A DNA stretch of 64,000 nt from Firmicutes bacterium AM55-24TS (GTDB lineage Bacteria > Bacillota > Clostridia > UBA1381). The stretch spans positions 1 to 64,000 of the forward strand of contig QTVU01000012.1 in NCBI GenBank assembly GCA_003460745.1, read 5' to 3'. Below the pieces are notes generated by a model. The model did no database searches. It saw only the letters and a list, made by a program, of their open reading frames with translations, and was not told where the DNA came from. Of this stretch, positions 9,813 through 19,292 are shown one piece after another (the first letter of the stretch is position 1; each line of letters opens with the position of its first letter). Position numbers and translations under genes: made by a program.

Positions 9813-10002
9813 CTTGTTCCGTAAAACCTGGTACAAGATACGAATTCAAAGACTCATCTAACTAATCATTACTAAGAAACAAGGCGTGGTAAGAACCTCC
9901 TTCAAGTAGTCAAAGCCACAGGAATAACATATAAATCCACATCACATGTTTATATAATACCAATGTATCACACCGTAATCAACCACGGATTAAAAGGTTG
10001 AT
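9813..10002 (-). ncRNA. IS110 bridge RNA with target- and donor-binding loops
   Basis: Read on the minus strand, a 5' stem-loop pairs AUCAACC with GGUUGAU (10002-9978). The target-binding loop is closed by GAUGUGG/CCACGCC (9943-9937 and 9889-9883). It contains a left guide AUGUUAUUCCU (9930-9920), a small hairpin GUGG-CUUUGA-CUAC, and a right guide UUGAAGGAGG (9905-9896). The donor-binding loop is closed by CUUGUUUC/GGAACAAG (9883-9876 and 9820-9813). It contains a left guide UUAGUUAGAU (9865-9856) and a right guide UUGUACCAG (9836-9828). The guides match the flanking target and the element's own ends with few mismatches. The exact 5' and 3' ends are not known. Confidence 0.85.
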
Positions 10003-10014
10003 AGAAAGGAGAAA

Positions 10015-10060
10015 GGTATAATGTAAATGACTGTTAGATGAGTCTTTTTTACATTATACC
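10015..10060 (-). repeat. Left-end inverted repeat of the IS110 element
   Basis: GGTATAATGTAAA at 10015-10027 pairs with TTTACATTATACC at 10048-10060, and GACT/AGTC continues the stem inside. On the minus strand it holds the TATAAT (10053-10058) that forms the -10 of the junction promoter. GTTAGATGAGTCTTT (10033-10047) in its loop side is the exact complement of 9848-9862 in the donor loop of the bridge RNA. Confidence 0.8.
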
Positions 10061-10070
10061 AGGTATAACA

Positions 10071-11024
10071 GTGAAGAAACAAGAAATTAATATCATAGAT
10101 AGTATCAAACAGCCGGAAGTTAAAGCTCCGGCTAAGAAAAAAAGACGTAAAATCAAAGTTTCGGACATTATTCTTTATTTTATATTTTTTCTTATTGTAG
10201 TAGCTTGTGTTTATCCTTTGCTCGTGGTTCTTGGAGCATCGTTTACAAGTGAATCGGCAATTTCAGAGTTTGGTTTTCATGCTATTCCTAAAGAATGGAG
10301 TCTTGATGCTTATAGATATATAATTACATCTAAAGAAACGATTTTAAGAGCATATGGTGTAACTATTTTTGTTACGATTGTAGGAACTCTTATGAGTACA
10401 TTGGTGGTTGCACTATATGCATATCCGCTTTCCAGAAAGGATTTTAAATACAGAAAACTGTTTACATTTATAGCGTTTTTTACAATGCTTTTCAGTGGTG
10501 GAACAGTGGCAGGATATATGGTGACAACAGGCATTCTTAATCTGAAGAACAGTATATGGGTACTTATTTTTCCTTATGTTATGAATGCATGGCACGTAAT
10601 TGTAATGAGGTCATTCTATTCAATGTCAATACCGACTGCAATAATAGAGGCGGCGAAGATAGACGGGGCAAATGAGTATCAGATATATTTTAAGATTGTT
10701 CTGCACATATCTTTACCTGGATTGGCAACGATTGCACTGTTTGCAACACTTACTTACTGGAATGACTGGTGGCTTCCGCTTCTTTATATAACAGAGCCTC
10801 AAAAATATAATCTCCAGTATCTTCTACAAAGTATGATTTCAAATATTCAGAATTTGACCGAAAATTCAGCTCAGATGGGTTCGGCAAATCTTCTCGCTAA
10901 TGTTCCTAAGGAAGGTGCGAGAATGGCACTTTGTATAATAGCGACTTTACCTATATTGTTTGTTTATCCGTTTTTCCAGAAATATTTTATTCAAGGATTG
11001 ACGGTAGGTTCAGTAAAAGAATAA
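10071..11024 (+). CDS. Polysaccharide ABC transporter permease (LplC/YtcP family)
   Basis: A 317-residue permease with a basic cytoplasmic N-terminus (APAKKKRRKIK) and six transmembrane segments. The EAA loop reads EAAKIDGANEYQIYFKI, and the WNDWWLPLLYI segment is typical of MalG/YtcP-like subunits. The GTG at 10071 is chosen because it begins immediately after the rebuilt pre-insertion Shine-Dalgarno site. In the present sequence the IS110 element has displaced that site, so translation now depends on element sequence. It partners the permease at 7487, and the next gene is a secreted GH5. Confidence 0.9.
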   Translation: MKKQEINIIDSIKQPEVKAPAKKKRRKIKVSDIILYFIFFLIVVACVYPLLVVLGASFTSESAISEFGFHAIPKEWSLDAYRYIITSKETILRAYGVTIFVTIVGTLMSTLVVALYAYPLSRKDFKYRKLFTFIAFFTMLFSGGTVAGYMVTTGILNLKNSIWVLIFPYVMNAWHVIVMRSFYSMSIPTAIIEAAKIDGANEYQIYFKIVLHISLPGLATIALFATLTYWNDWWLPLLYITEPQKYNLQYLLQSMISNIQNLTENSAQMGSANLLANVPKEGARMALCIIATLPILFVYPFFQKYFIQGLTVGSVKE

Positions 11025-11054
11025 TTTTATATTTATTCGGATAAGGAGTTTACT

Positions 11055-13604
11055 ATGAAAATAAAAAGAGTTATCAGTTGCTTACTTGTTGCAGTTTTTA
11101 GCATGTCATTGTTGCTTGTACAGGAATCAGCACAAGCTAAAATTGGAACGGTACAAAAGATATTACCCTCGGAGCTTCATGTTGAAGGCAGATACATATA
11201 TAATGCTGAAGGCGAAAAGGTTAGGCTTACCGGAGCGAATATTCCGGATTTGCAGTGGGCCACAGGCGGAGATAATGACCTTATGAAGAGAGTAGGACTT
11301 CTTTGTGACAGTTGGAATGCAAATTGTGTTCGTTTGTGCGTTCATTCTAAATTTTGGTTTGGACAAGAATGGTATCAGGGTAAGAGTTATGGTGATTACC
11401 GCAAAATGGTTGATAATGTAATTAATCAAATTACATCACGCGGAAAGTATGTAATACTTAATCTGCATGAATTTTATGCTATTACAGAACAGCAGAAGGA
11501 TTTCTGGAATGATGCAGTAGAGGTTTATGGAAATAATCCGGGAGTTATATTCGGTTTGCTCAATGAACCTCATGATATTGACTGGGAAATGTGGCGTAAC
11601 GGCGGTATGCTTGAAACTACCGACAGCTATGGAAAGAAAACACAGCGTGTATATGGTCATCAAGAAATTCTGGATATGATACGCAACAAGGGTGCAAAAA
11701 ATATTGTAATTGCGGGCGGTCTTGATTGGTCATACTATTTTGACGGTCTGTGCGATGGATATAACGGCATGGAACATGGCTATAAATTAGAGGATAAAAC
11801 GGGTAACGGTGTAATCTATGACACACACATTTATCCAATGAAGCCGGAATATAATCCGGTTGAAAAAGCCGTAGAGTGTCTTGTAGATGAAGCTCCTATA
11901 CTTGTGGGTGAATATGGACACTGGGGAGAAAGACTTTTTGATTGGTATGACAATTATCTTTGTGAATATCCACATGTATGGATGAACGAAATCCATGATT
12001 TTATTGACCGTAATGAACTTAACTATACGGCATGGTCTTTTCACACGGGTGCAAATCCAAATATGTTTATGGACTATGACACATTTACACCATCAAATTA
12101 TTCGGGTATATATATGAAATATAAAATGCTTCAAGAGCCTGAAACACGTCCGGAGGAAAAAGATAGACAGTATGTCGACCCATCACCACTTTCGACTTGG
12201 GAACATATTATTGATTTTGACGATAATACCGTGGACTTTAAAGTGTATGGCAAAGAAGTAAGGACAGAACGAACAGATAGTGGTTATGAAGGCAGAGGTC
12301 AGCTTATTGATTTTGACAGAAGCTGTGTTGATAGTTGGGACAGTGCTGCGATTGCTGATTTTGATAAAGATACTGATTTGAGCGGTGCAAAATGGCTTGC
12401 CGTGAGAATAAAAGGCGACGGTGATATGCGTAAAATCGGAATTGGACTTGAGTTGAAAGATGGTAGATTATTTACAACTTATATGCAGATGGATTTACAT
12501 GATAACTGGAAGGACTGGTTTTTTCCATTAAGCTTGTTTAAGAATGAGCAAGGGATACTTGATACAACACAAATTAAGTCTGTACTCTTTACATCTCTTG
12601 ATGACGGTCCCGGCAGTTTTATAATTGATAATATAAAAGTGGGAGGACTGCCATACGAAGAAATAAAGCCTTTTACGGTATCGAGCGTTACCCAAAAGGA
12701 AAGTATGACATGGAAGGCATGGGAAGACGATGAAAACACAGAAACAGACTCGTTTACTGTTACTAATGCAGTTGAAGAAAGCAGGGGACAAGGCTCGAAT
12801 CCTGTTATGTTTAGCTATAATTGCCCTGAAGGTTCGTATGGAGGGCAGGCGAGGGCAACAATCCCTAAGTCTTGGGATATAGGCGATGCTGAATATTTTA
12901 CATTTTGGGCAAAGGGCGATGGTTCTAAGCAACGCTTTATACTGCGTTTTGAACAGGAAAAAGGTACAAATCAAAATGAACAGCGTTCAAATTTCAAGAA
13001 ACGTGAGTTTGAAAGATTTTGTATCGCATTCGATGTCAACAGCACGGAATGGAAACAGTATAAATTTAGGATAAGCGACCTCGGTATGAGCGATATGCTT
13101 CATCTTAACAAGGTAAGATATATCAGTCTTTTTAATATGACACTAAACTCTTCGGGACGACTTTGGATTGACGATTTTGCTTTTACGAATATTGGTGATA
13201 AACTCACAGGACAATCAGTAAGACATGCAACGCCGGTCAAATCGGAACCGATAGGTGAACTGGTTACAAAATATCCTGCAAACAAAGCAATTCAAATTCC
13301 AAAGACATTTGAGGTTGAGGCAGGAATTGAAGAACATATTTCAATTCATATTATGAATAAAACGGAGCATGAGATAAATGGTGAACTAAAGGTTGAGGGA
13401 TTGCCTGTTGACAATGTTGATAATGCACTTTACAAGGTTTATCCGAAATGGGTTTCATATCCGCATTGGCCGTGGAGAAATTATTCGTATAGTAACTTTA
13501 AATTTACCATTCCTAAGGATAAAAAGGGAGAATATACAATAACCGTATCGGATGTATCGAATAACGGTATTGAGCCGCAGACCTATAAACTGATAGTAAA
13601 ATAG
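11055..13604 (+). CDS. Secreted GH5 endoglycanase with two CBM-like modules
   Basis: An 849-residue secreted glycoside hydrolase. A signal peptide (about 1-28) precedes the GH5 barrel (about 40-375). The acid/base is E171 in GLLNEPHDI and the nucleophile is E286 in LVGEYGHWG. Two beta-sandwich modules follow (about 378-535 and 545-700), each ending in an (I/F)xIDNIKVGG- or IDDFAFTN-type strand, then a C-terminal Ig-like domain. The barrel closely parallels that of the larger GH5 at 30082. A role on the beta-1,4-glucan backbone of xanthan is an inference from context; a different backbone specificity is possible. RBS AAGGAG precedes the ATG, about 30 bases after the permease gene. Confidence 0.88.
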   Translation: MKIKRVISCLLVAVFSMSLLLVQESAQAKIGTVQKILPSELHVEGRYIYNAEGEKVRLTGANIPDLQWATGGDNDLMKRVGLLCDSWNANCVRLCVHSKFWFGQEWYQGKSYGDYRKMVDNVINQITSRGKYVILNLHEFYAITEQQKDFWNDAVEVYGNNPGVIFGLLNEPHDIDWEMWRNGGMLETTDSYGKKTQRVYGHQEILDMIRNKGAKNIVIAGGLDWSYYFDGLCDGYNGMEHGYKLEDKTGNGVIYDTHIYPMKPEYNPVEKAVECLVDEAPILVGEYGHWGERLFDWYDNYLCEYPHVWMNEIHDFIDRNELNYTAWSFHTGANPNMFMDYDTFTPSNYSGIYMKYKMLQEPETRPEEKDRQYVDPSPLSTWEHIIDFDDNTVDFKVYGKEVRTERTDSGYEGRGQLIDFDRSCVDSWDSAAIADFDKDTDLSGAKWLAVRIKGDGDMRKIGIGLELKDGRLFTTYMQMDLHDNWKDWFFPLSLFKNEQGILDTTQIKSVLFTSLDDGPGSFIIDNIKVGGLPYEEIKPFTVSSVTQKESMTWKAWEDDENTETDSFTVTNAVEESRGQGSNPVMFSYNCPEGSYGGQARATIPKSWDIGDAEYFTFWAKGDGSKQRFILRFEQEKGTNQNEQRSNFKKREFERFCIAFDVNSTEWKQYKFRISDLGMSDMLHLNKVRYISLFNMTLNSSGRLWIDDFAFTNIGDKLTGQSVRHATPVKSEPIGELVTKYPANKAIQIPKTFEVEAGIEEHISIHIMNKTEHEINGELKVEGLPVDNVDNALYKVYPKWVSYPHWPWRNYSYSNFKFTIPKDKKGEYTITVSDVSNNGIEPQTYKLIVK

Positions 13605-13618
13605 AATGGAGGCAGAGA

Positions 13619-16600
13619 ATGAGGATGATTAAAAAAATCTGTTCGGTTATATGTGCCGCTGTAATTGCTCTTGGTGGTGTAAACATTGTTGTAACCGCAC
13701 AGGATACAGAATCACAAATCAAATATAACTATAAGCTTTCAATGGAAAGTGACTCTGACTTTCGTATGGTCTACAGTTATAACGGAGGTACTATAAGCAC
13801 TAAAAAAAGCTATGTATCAGGTAAGTATGGAAATGCTATGCAGATAACATATCCGGGACATGAGATTTCCGACCCGTCAAAAAGATACAATGGCTTTGTA
13901 ATGCAGTTTAAGAGCGAGCCGATAGAACTTGCTAATGAAAGTATTTCAATGCTTGACCTTATGAGAGATACAAAAAATATTTCCATGTGGGTACATACAC
14001 CTCAGACAGTTGACCACGGGAATGGTGCAGCAGAGCATCGTGTTCTTGAAATCGCCATGGAGTATTCAAGTACAGAGGGGAACAAGAAGTATTCAAAAAA
14101 GTTCCAACTTCCAAACAACGGCGAATGGGAATACATAACAATACCGACATCTGCGTTTAAGTCCGGGTCAGTAACGATGGACCAAGGAATACAGAGCGAT
14201 ATTTATACGGCACTTAATCAAATGACAATAATTTTCCCGTATAAAGATTATTTTGGTGCTAATCCGACTTCAGATACACTTGAAACACCGTGGGAAGAAC
14301 CATTGAAGATTGACGAAATACTTTTTGACCGTTCTACAGATGAAGTAAAGGCAATAACCCCGCCGTCAACCGGAGAAGAAGCGTATTTTGAAAATGCAAA
14401 TATTTCAGAAGTTTTTGTAAAGGGAGTAAAAGTCGAGGACTTTGACAAAAACGCGTCATCAAATAATATTCCTGTGCCGGCGTCATATACTGCGGAGGAT
14501 ATTAAGAAAAATGTAACCGTAGATGTTGAGACACCTACTATTCCAAAGACCAATACACGCCAAGAACTTACGGGTGCATCATATGAAATAACCGCTCCTG
14601 AGTCTGTTCCCGGAAACGGAATGATTACAATCACTTCAGGCAGCAGAAAAGTAAAGAAAACATATAATGTAAACTTCACTGCCAGAAGCGGTATACAACC
14701 GGAAGTGAGCGATATTGAAGAAAACGGAAATAATATAAGTGTACCGGTGACAAATGAATCATCGAGTGTTTCCGTTGAAGCATGTGCTCTCGCAGTTGTA
14801 AAAAACAACGATGGAGTATGTACAAGTGCGTCTTTTGCTGAGCAACGCAGTATTGGTGCGGGTGATACAACAACATTTAATTTTAACATCAAAAAAGAAA
14901 GTGATAGTTCGGTAGAGATATACATTTTTAATAATGAAACCGATTATAAACTCTTATGCCCGCCTATAGAAGTGGGAAGCGGAGTAATGCAATACACTGC
15001 ACCTTCCGGAACGATTTTTGAAAGTCATATAATAGCTTCTGACGGTGGTGAAACTATAAACATAAACGGAACCGTCACAGGAGATGGAACTGCATTTGTT
15101 GTGTTTAAAAAAGATGATAAGTATATAGGTGCGTATACTATTAATTCTGAAAATAATACAATAAACAGTGCTATTCATACCGGTGGAATGGCATATGGAC
15201 AAATATATGCGGTTTTATCGTATGGAAATACAGTATCGAGAAAATTTTATAATGCCTCGCAGACAGAAATAAACTCATGTATAAGCGAGTATAAAACTCT
15301 CGGCACTACCGAATCTGATTGTGCAAATTATTTTGAAAAATATAAGGCAATAATAAATCTTGACAATTATTTGTCACAGGAATTAACATTGTCTGAAATT
15401 GCAAAAGCCGTGTCGGTTGCCGACAGAAACGTATCAGCAGTAAGCGATATACGAAAAAACATCGGTGAAGAACTTGTAGTTAAGCTTTTAAACAAAACAA
15501 ATTCAATTCAAACTTTAAAAGAGATATATTCCTCATATAATGACTTGGCTGAACTTGATGGAGGAACCGATTATTTTAAAAAGTATATAACATCTGATAG
15601 TTTACTCAGCAATGTTCTTTCGGCTACGGCAAAAAATGATTATGATTCTATAGAATCGTTGAGAAGTGCATTTAATGAAAATGCTCTGCTTGTGGCTTTT
15701 GGATGCGTAAATGGTTATGGTGAGATTGGCAATCTTATTTCAGAAAATAAGAATATACTTGCACCTTATATCAGTTATAGCAGCCTTGAGGGACTTAGTG
15801 CCAGTAATCGTACAGGATATTATAAATATGTAACTGAAAAAAGAGTGGAGTCGTTGTCATCTTTAGGGACATTGCTTGATGAGTACATGAATTCTATCAG
15901 TAAAAATCCAAATAAAACGAACGGGATAGGCTCAGTATCAGGAAACGGTTCGGGAAAAGGCAGTACATCTATGATAGTTTCGCAAGTGACCGGAAATGAT
16001 ACTGTGTCATCTGAAAAAGACAATAAAATATTTACAGATGTAAATACGGACCATTGGGCGTATACTGCGATAAATTCATTAAAAAATCTTGGAGTTATCA
16101 GCGGACGCGGAGACGGAAGCTTTGGCACAGATAATTCCGTAACCCGTGAGGAGTTTGTTAAGATGCTTCTTGGAATTTTCGGAAAGGAAACGGAAAATGT
16201 TGATAATAAGTTCAGTGATGTGGATGAGAATAAGTGGTATGCTCCATATGTAAATACTGCTGCCGATATGGGTATCGTAAGTGGAATTGAGGAAGATATA
16301 TTCGGTGTGGGAGAAAAAATTACACGTCAAGATATGTCAGTTCTTATAGTACGATATCTTAAGCAAGAAAACTGTGAATTGAACGGTGCTGCGATAGATA
16401 GCTTTACAGATGATGGTGATATTTCTGATTATGCTAAAGATAGCGTGTATGCACTAAAAAATCTTGGACTTATAAACGGTATGGGTGATGGAAGCTTTAT
16501 GCCGAGGGCAAATGCAACAAGAGCACAGACTGCTCAGATACTTTACTCTGTATCTCTGTTTATGAAATCAAGAAACATATCGTATACGAATTTGACAGGC

Positions 16601-19279
16601 AGTGACAGATATATGCTTCTTGCCGGAAAGTTTATGGCACTGGATATAATTCCTTTTCCTAACGAGGAAAACGGTATTGTAACGAAAGGTCAGTTTGCAA
16701 AATATCTGGCAGGTTTTGTGAATGCTAAAAATTATGAGAAAAGCGATGACAAGACCATATTCAGTGATGTGGTGCCCGGAAGTACATATTACAATGAAAT
16801 TCGATTTCTTTATGATAACGGTTATATTGATAAGAACAACTCAGTATTTGGGGCTGACAATCCGATAACTCTGGGTGAGGTTGCTATTATCATGTGCCGT
16901 GTACTGGGATATGATGTTTATGCTATCGAGAACGGCGGTAATATCAGTTCATACTACAGTGTAGCGGTAAGCAACGATATTATTCCGAATTTGAGAAAGA
17001 CTATTGATGATACGCTTTCTTTTATGGATATATTGGAGATATTTGATTCGGCGTCCAAGGCATATATGGTTGTGGATGATTTGGATAAATCGTCAATATA
17101 CTCTATTTCTGATATAACACCTTTGTATTATTATCATAGAATACTTACTCTTGATGATATAGTATATGTATGTGGAACTCGCACATTAGACGGAAGTGGA
17201 GGTCTTAGTGCAGATGAAGTGAGAATAGGTTCTTATAGTTTCAGTACGGATATAAAAGATGTATACAGATACCTTGGTTACAGAGTAAACGCTTTTTACG
17301 TTGAAGATGATGAAACTCTAAAATTTATTGAGCCGAACCAGAAAAATAATGTCCTTTCATTAGAGCAGGACTTGATTTCAGACTTTGATGGTTCTGTATT
17401 GAAATATTATAAAAATGAAACAACAAACTCGGAGAAGAAAGAAACACTTCCGAAGACAATAAATCGCTTGTATAATTACAATTATGTTGCTGAATATGAT
17501 ACAGAAGACATTAAAAACGCTGATGAGGTTATTCTGATAGACAGTAACAATGATGGAATGTATGATACAGTAAATGTAATCAGAGAAGCAATATACTGTA
17601 TAAATCAGCTTACACCGTATGAAAATACATTATATGATTATTATAATCAGCCGTCGATAAAACTTAATGATTTGGAAACTGTAATTGTATATGACACTGA
17701 CGAAAAGTTTACATCGATAGGAAATTTAAAGATTTATGATATTCTTTCAGTTATCGAGGATAAACAAAAAGAAAATGCTGTAATTTACATATCGAGGGAA
17801 GAAGCTGACGGAGTTGTTAAGAGGACTGCTCGAAACAACGGGAATTTAACAGTTAGTATTGATGATGCGGAGTATGACTTGACAGATATTCTTGCGGCAC
17901 AAAATACAACATATTCATTATTGTCAGTAGGAAATGCTGTCAGTGTATTGCTTGACCATCGTGGCAGAATAGCATATGCCGAATTTGATGACAATGATGA
18001 GGTAAATAACTTTGCATATCTTGCACAAGCTTTTCCGGCAGAGCATAGCGATGGACCATACCTAAAAGTATATACTACATCCGGAAATATGGAAACATTA
18101 GAGTTCGCACGGAATGCAAAGGTAAATAACAAAAAAGTAAATGAATATACAGACATTGAAAAGCTATTCAAGGATGTAAATACAGACCCGGATTCAGTTA
18201 ATCAGCTTATAAGATACAAGCTGAATAATAATGGTGAAATTCAGTCAGTAAAAACTGCACAATATGTAGATGCTGACGAGCTTTATACAACGGCAAGTGT
18301 ATTCACCCGCAGCACAGACCTTTCTGACACATACTATAATGCAAACTATAGGAGTTTCCCGGGTTATGCAAGACTTTCGGAGAAGACAAAAATAATGTAT
18401 GTTCCGGCGAGCAAATCATTAATGGACGACTCCCAATATTATGAGATAAAGCAATTTAAAGATTTGAAGTCTGCAACTTTTGGTACGGTGGAACTATATA
18501 ATATGTCTAAGGACATGGTAGCGGGAATTGCCGTAATACGTTCGGATAATGCAGGAGGAAATGAGCTCACTTACAGTTCTGTTATGGCGGCGGTTAAGAA
18601 TGTTTCGCTCACTTCTGTTGATGATGACGAGCGTTATTTACTAACTCTTTTATACAATGGTACAGAACAGGAATTTGTGACCGCTGAGGGAGTAGAACTT
18701 GAAAGACAGTATAATAGCAGCGAAGGACCTGTTACATCAACCATTGACGAGGGAGACCTTATAAGGATTGCAACGAATGCTAATAATGAAATTGTTGACT
18801 ATCATAAAATATTTGATTTTGATAACAATGATAATCCCGATGTGGTAATCAGAGGCAATGAATACGGAGAAACAAAGTCATATATCGGTTCTGCAAAGAC
18901 ACTTATCGCATTTGATGACATGGCTGCTAATCCTGATACCGATGTTGTATCGGGACGTATATGGCAAGGCAAAAATCCATACTGGTTCACCGGTGTTCAA
19001 TATTCAACGGAATTTGGCATTGTAAAATCAATAACAGGTTCATCAATGATTATACAGACATATCCGGGAACAGCAGGAAGCAACAGTCTGAAATGCGAAA
19101 GATACTTCAATCTTAAAAATAATCGTGTATATATTTTGGAGGACAGTCGCGAAGGAGTTCATTTGGGAAGTCTTGATGATATAATTCCATCTAATCTTGC
19201 AGGAGAGGCAAAAGCTTCGAGAGTGATTATTTCAAGACATAACGATGTGCCATCGATTGCGGCAATAGTAATACGATAA
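13619..19279 (+). CDS. Giant cell-surface protein with internal SLH repeats
   Basis: An 1886-residue secreted protein. A signal peptide (ends near VVTAQ) is followed by a CBM-like beta-sandwich (about 30-245), Ig-like segments and a helical region (about 545-760). Three SLH repeats follow at about 803-980 (KIFTDVNTDHWAY, NKFSDVDENKWYA, DSFTDDGDISDYA), with a degenerate SLH-like pair to about 1104. About 780 further residues are repetitive beta-rich sequence with LxDxNxDGxYD and DHRGRIA motifs and match no family I can name. SLH domains bind cell-wall polymer. Here they sit mid-protein instead of at an end. The next gene encodes a paralogue of the C-terminal half. A scaffold or capture role in xanthan use is inferred only from context. 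GGAGG lies six bases before the start. Confidence 0.85.
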   Translation: MRMIKKICSVICAAVIALGGVNIVVTAQDTESQIKYNYKLSMESDSDFRMVYSYNGGTISTKKSYVSGKYGNAMQITYPGHEISDPSKRYNGFVMQFKSEPIELANESISMLDLMRDTKNISMWVHTPQTVDHGNGAAEHRVLEIAMEYSSTEGNKKYSKKFQLPNNGEWEYITIPTSAFKSGSVTMDQGIQSDIYTALNQMTIIFPYKDYFGANPTSDTLETPWEEPLKIDEILFDRSTDEVKAITPPSTGEEAYFENANISEVFVKGVKVEDFDKNASSNNIPVPASYTAEDIKKNVTVDVETPTIPKTNTRQELTGASYEITAPESVPGNGMITITSGSRKVKKTYNVNFTARSGIQPEVSDIEENGNNISVPVTNESSSVSVEACALAVVKNNDGVCTSASFAEQRSIGAGDTTTFNFNIKKESDSSVEIYIFNNETDYKLLCPPIEVGSGVMQYTAPSGTIFESHIIASDGGETININGTVTGDGTAFVVFKKDDKYIGAYTINSENNTINSAIHTGGMAYGQIYAVLSYGNTVSRKFYNASQTEINSCISEYKTLGTTESDCANYFEKYKAIINLDNYLSQELTLSEIAKAVSVADRNVSAVSDIRKNIGEELVVKLLNKTNSIQTLKEIYSSYNDLAELDGGTDYFKKYITSDSLLSNVLSATAKNDYDSIESLRSAFNENALLVAFGCVNGYGEIGNLISENKNILAPYISYSSLEGLSASNRTGYYKYVTEKRVESLSSLGTLLDEYMNSISKNPNKTNGIGSVSGNGSGKGSTSMIVSQVTGNDTVSSEKDNKIFTDVNTDHWAYTAINSLKNLGVISGRGDGSFGTDNSVTREEFVKMLLGIFGKETENVDNKFSDVDENKWYAPYVNTAADMGIVSGIEEDIFGVGEKITRQDMSVLIVRYLKQENCELNGAAIDSFTDDGDISDYAKDSVYALKNLGLINGMGDGSFMPRANATRAQTAQILYSVSLFMKSRNISYTNLTGSDRYMLLAGKFMALDIIPFPNEENGIVTKGQFAKYLAGFVNAKNYEKSDDKTIFSDVVPGSTYYNEIRFLYDNGYIDKNNSVFGADNPITLGEVAIIMCRVLGYDVYAIENGGNISSYYSVAVSNDIIPNLRKTIDDTLSFMDILEIFDSASKAYMVVDDLDKSSIYSISDITPLYYYHRILTLDDIVYVCGTRTLDGSGGLSADEVRIGSYSFSTDIKDVYRYLGYRVNAFYVEDDETLKFIEPNQKNNVLSLEQDLISDFDGSVLKYYKNETTNSEKKETLPKTINRLYNYNYVAEYDTEDIKNADEVILIDSNNDGMYDTVNVIREAIYCINQLTPYENTLYDYYNQPSIKLNDLETVIVYDTDEKFTSIGNLKIYDILSVIEDKQKENAVIYISREEADGVVKRTARNNGNLTVSIDDAEYDLTDILAAQNTTYSLLSVGNAVSVLLDHRGRIAYAEFDDNDEVNNFAYLAQAFPAEHSDGPYLKVYTTSGNMETLEFARNAKVNNKKVNEYTDIEKLFKDVNTDPDSVNQLIRYKLNNNGEIQSVKTAQYVDADELYTTASVFTRSTDLSDTYYNANYRSFPGYARLSEKTKIMYVPASKSLMDDSQYYEIKQFKDLKSATFGTVELYNMSKDMVAGIAVIRSDNAGGNELTYSSVMAAVKNVSLTSVDDDERYLLTLLYNGTEQEFVTAEGVELERQYNSSEGPVTSTIDEGDLIRIATNANNEIVDYHKIFDFDNNDNPDVVIRGNEYGETKSYIGSAKTLIAFDDMAANPDTDVVSGRIWQGKNPYWFTGVQYSTEFGIVKSITGSSMIIQTYPGTAGSNSLKCERYFNLKNNRVYILEDSREGVHLGSLDDIIPSNLAGEAKASRVIISRHNDVPSIAAIVIR

Positions 19280-19292
19280 AGGGGGAAGTAAC

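Larger units (their letters stand above)
8426..10062 (-). mobile_element. IS110-family insertion sequence
   Basis: The element is about 1.64 kb and carries one transposase gene on the minus strand. An AG dinucleotide (CT on the minus strand, the usual IS110 core) occurs at both junctions, at 8424-8425 and 10061-10062. Removing the element with one AG copy rebuilds AAAAGGAGGTATAACAGTG, a perfect Shine-Dalgarno site seven bases before the GTG start of the second permease. That reconstruction fixes the borders. There are no terminal inverted repeats, as expected. About 300 bases upstream of the transposase hold the bridge RNA. Confidence 0.9.

Noticed and set aside
14248..14925. Minus-strand frame of 225 residues within the SLH protein gene
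   Set aside because: It is the hydrophobic shadow of the plus-strand gene, with no ribosome site and no recognisable domain.
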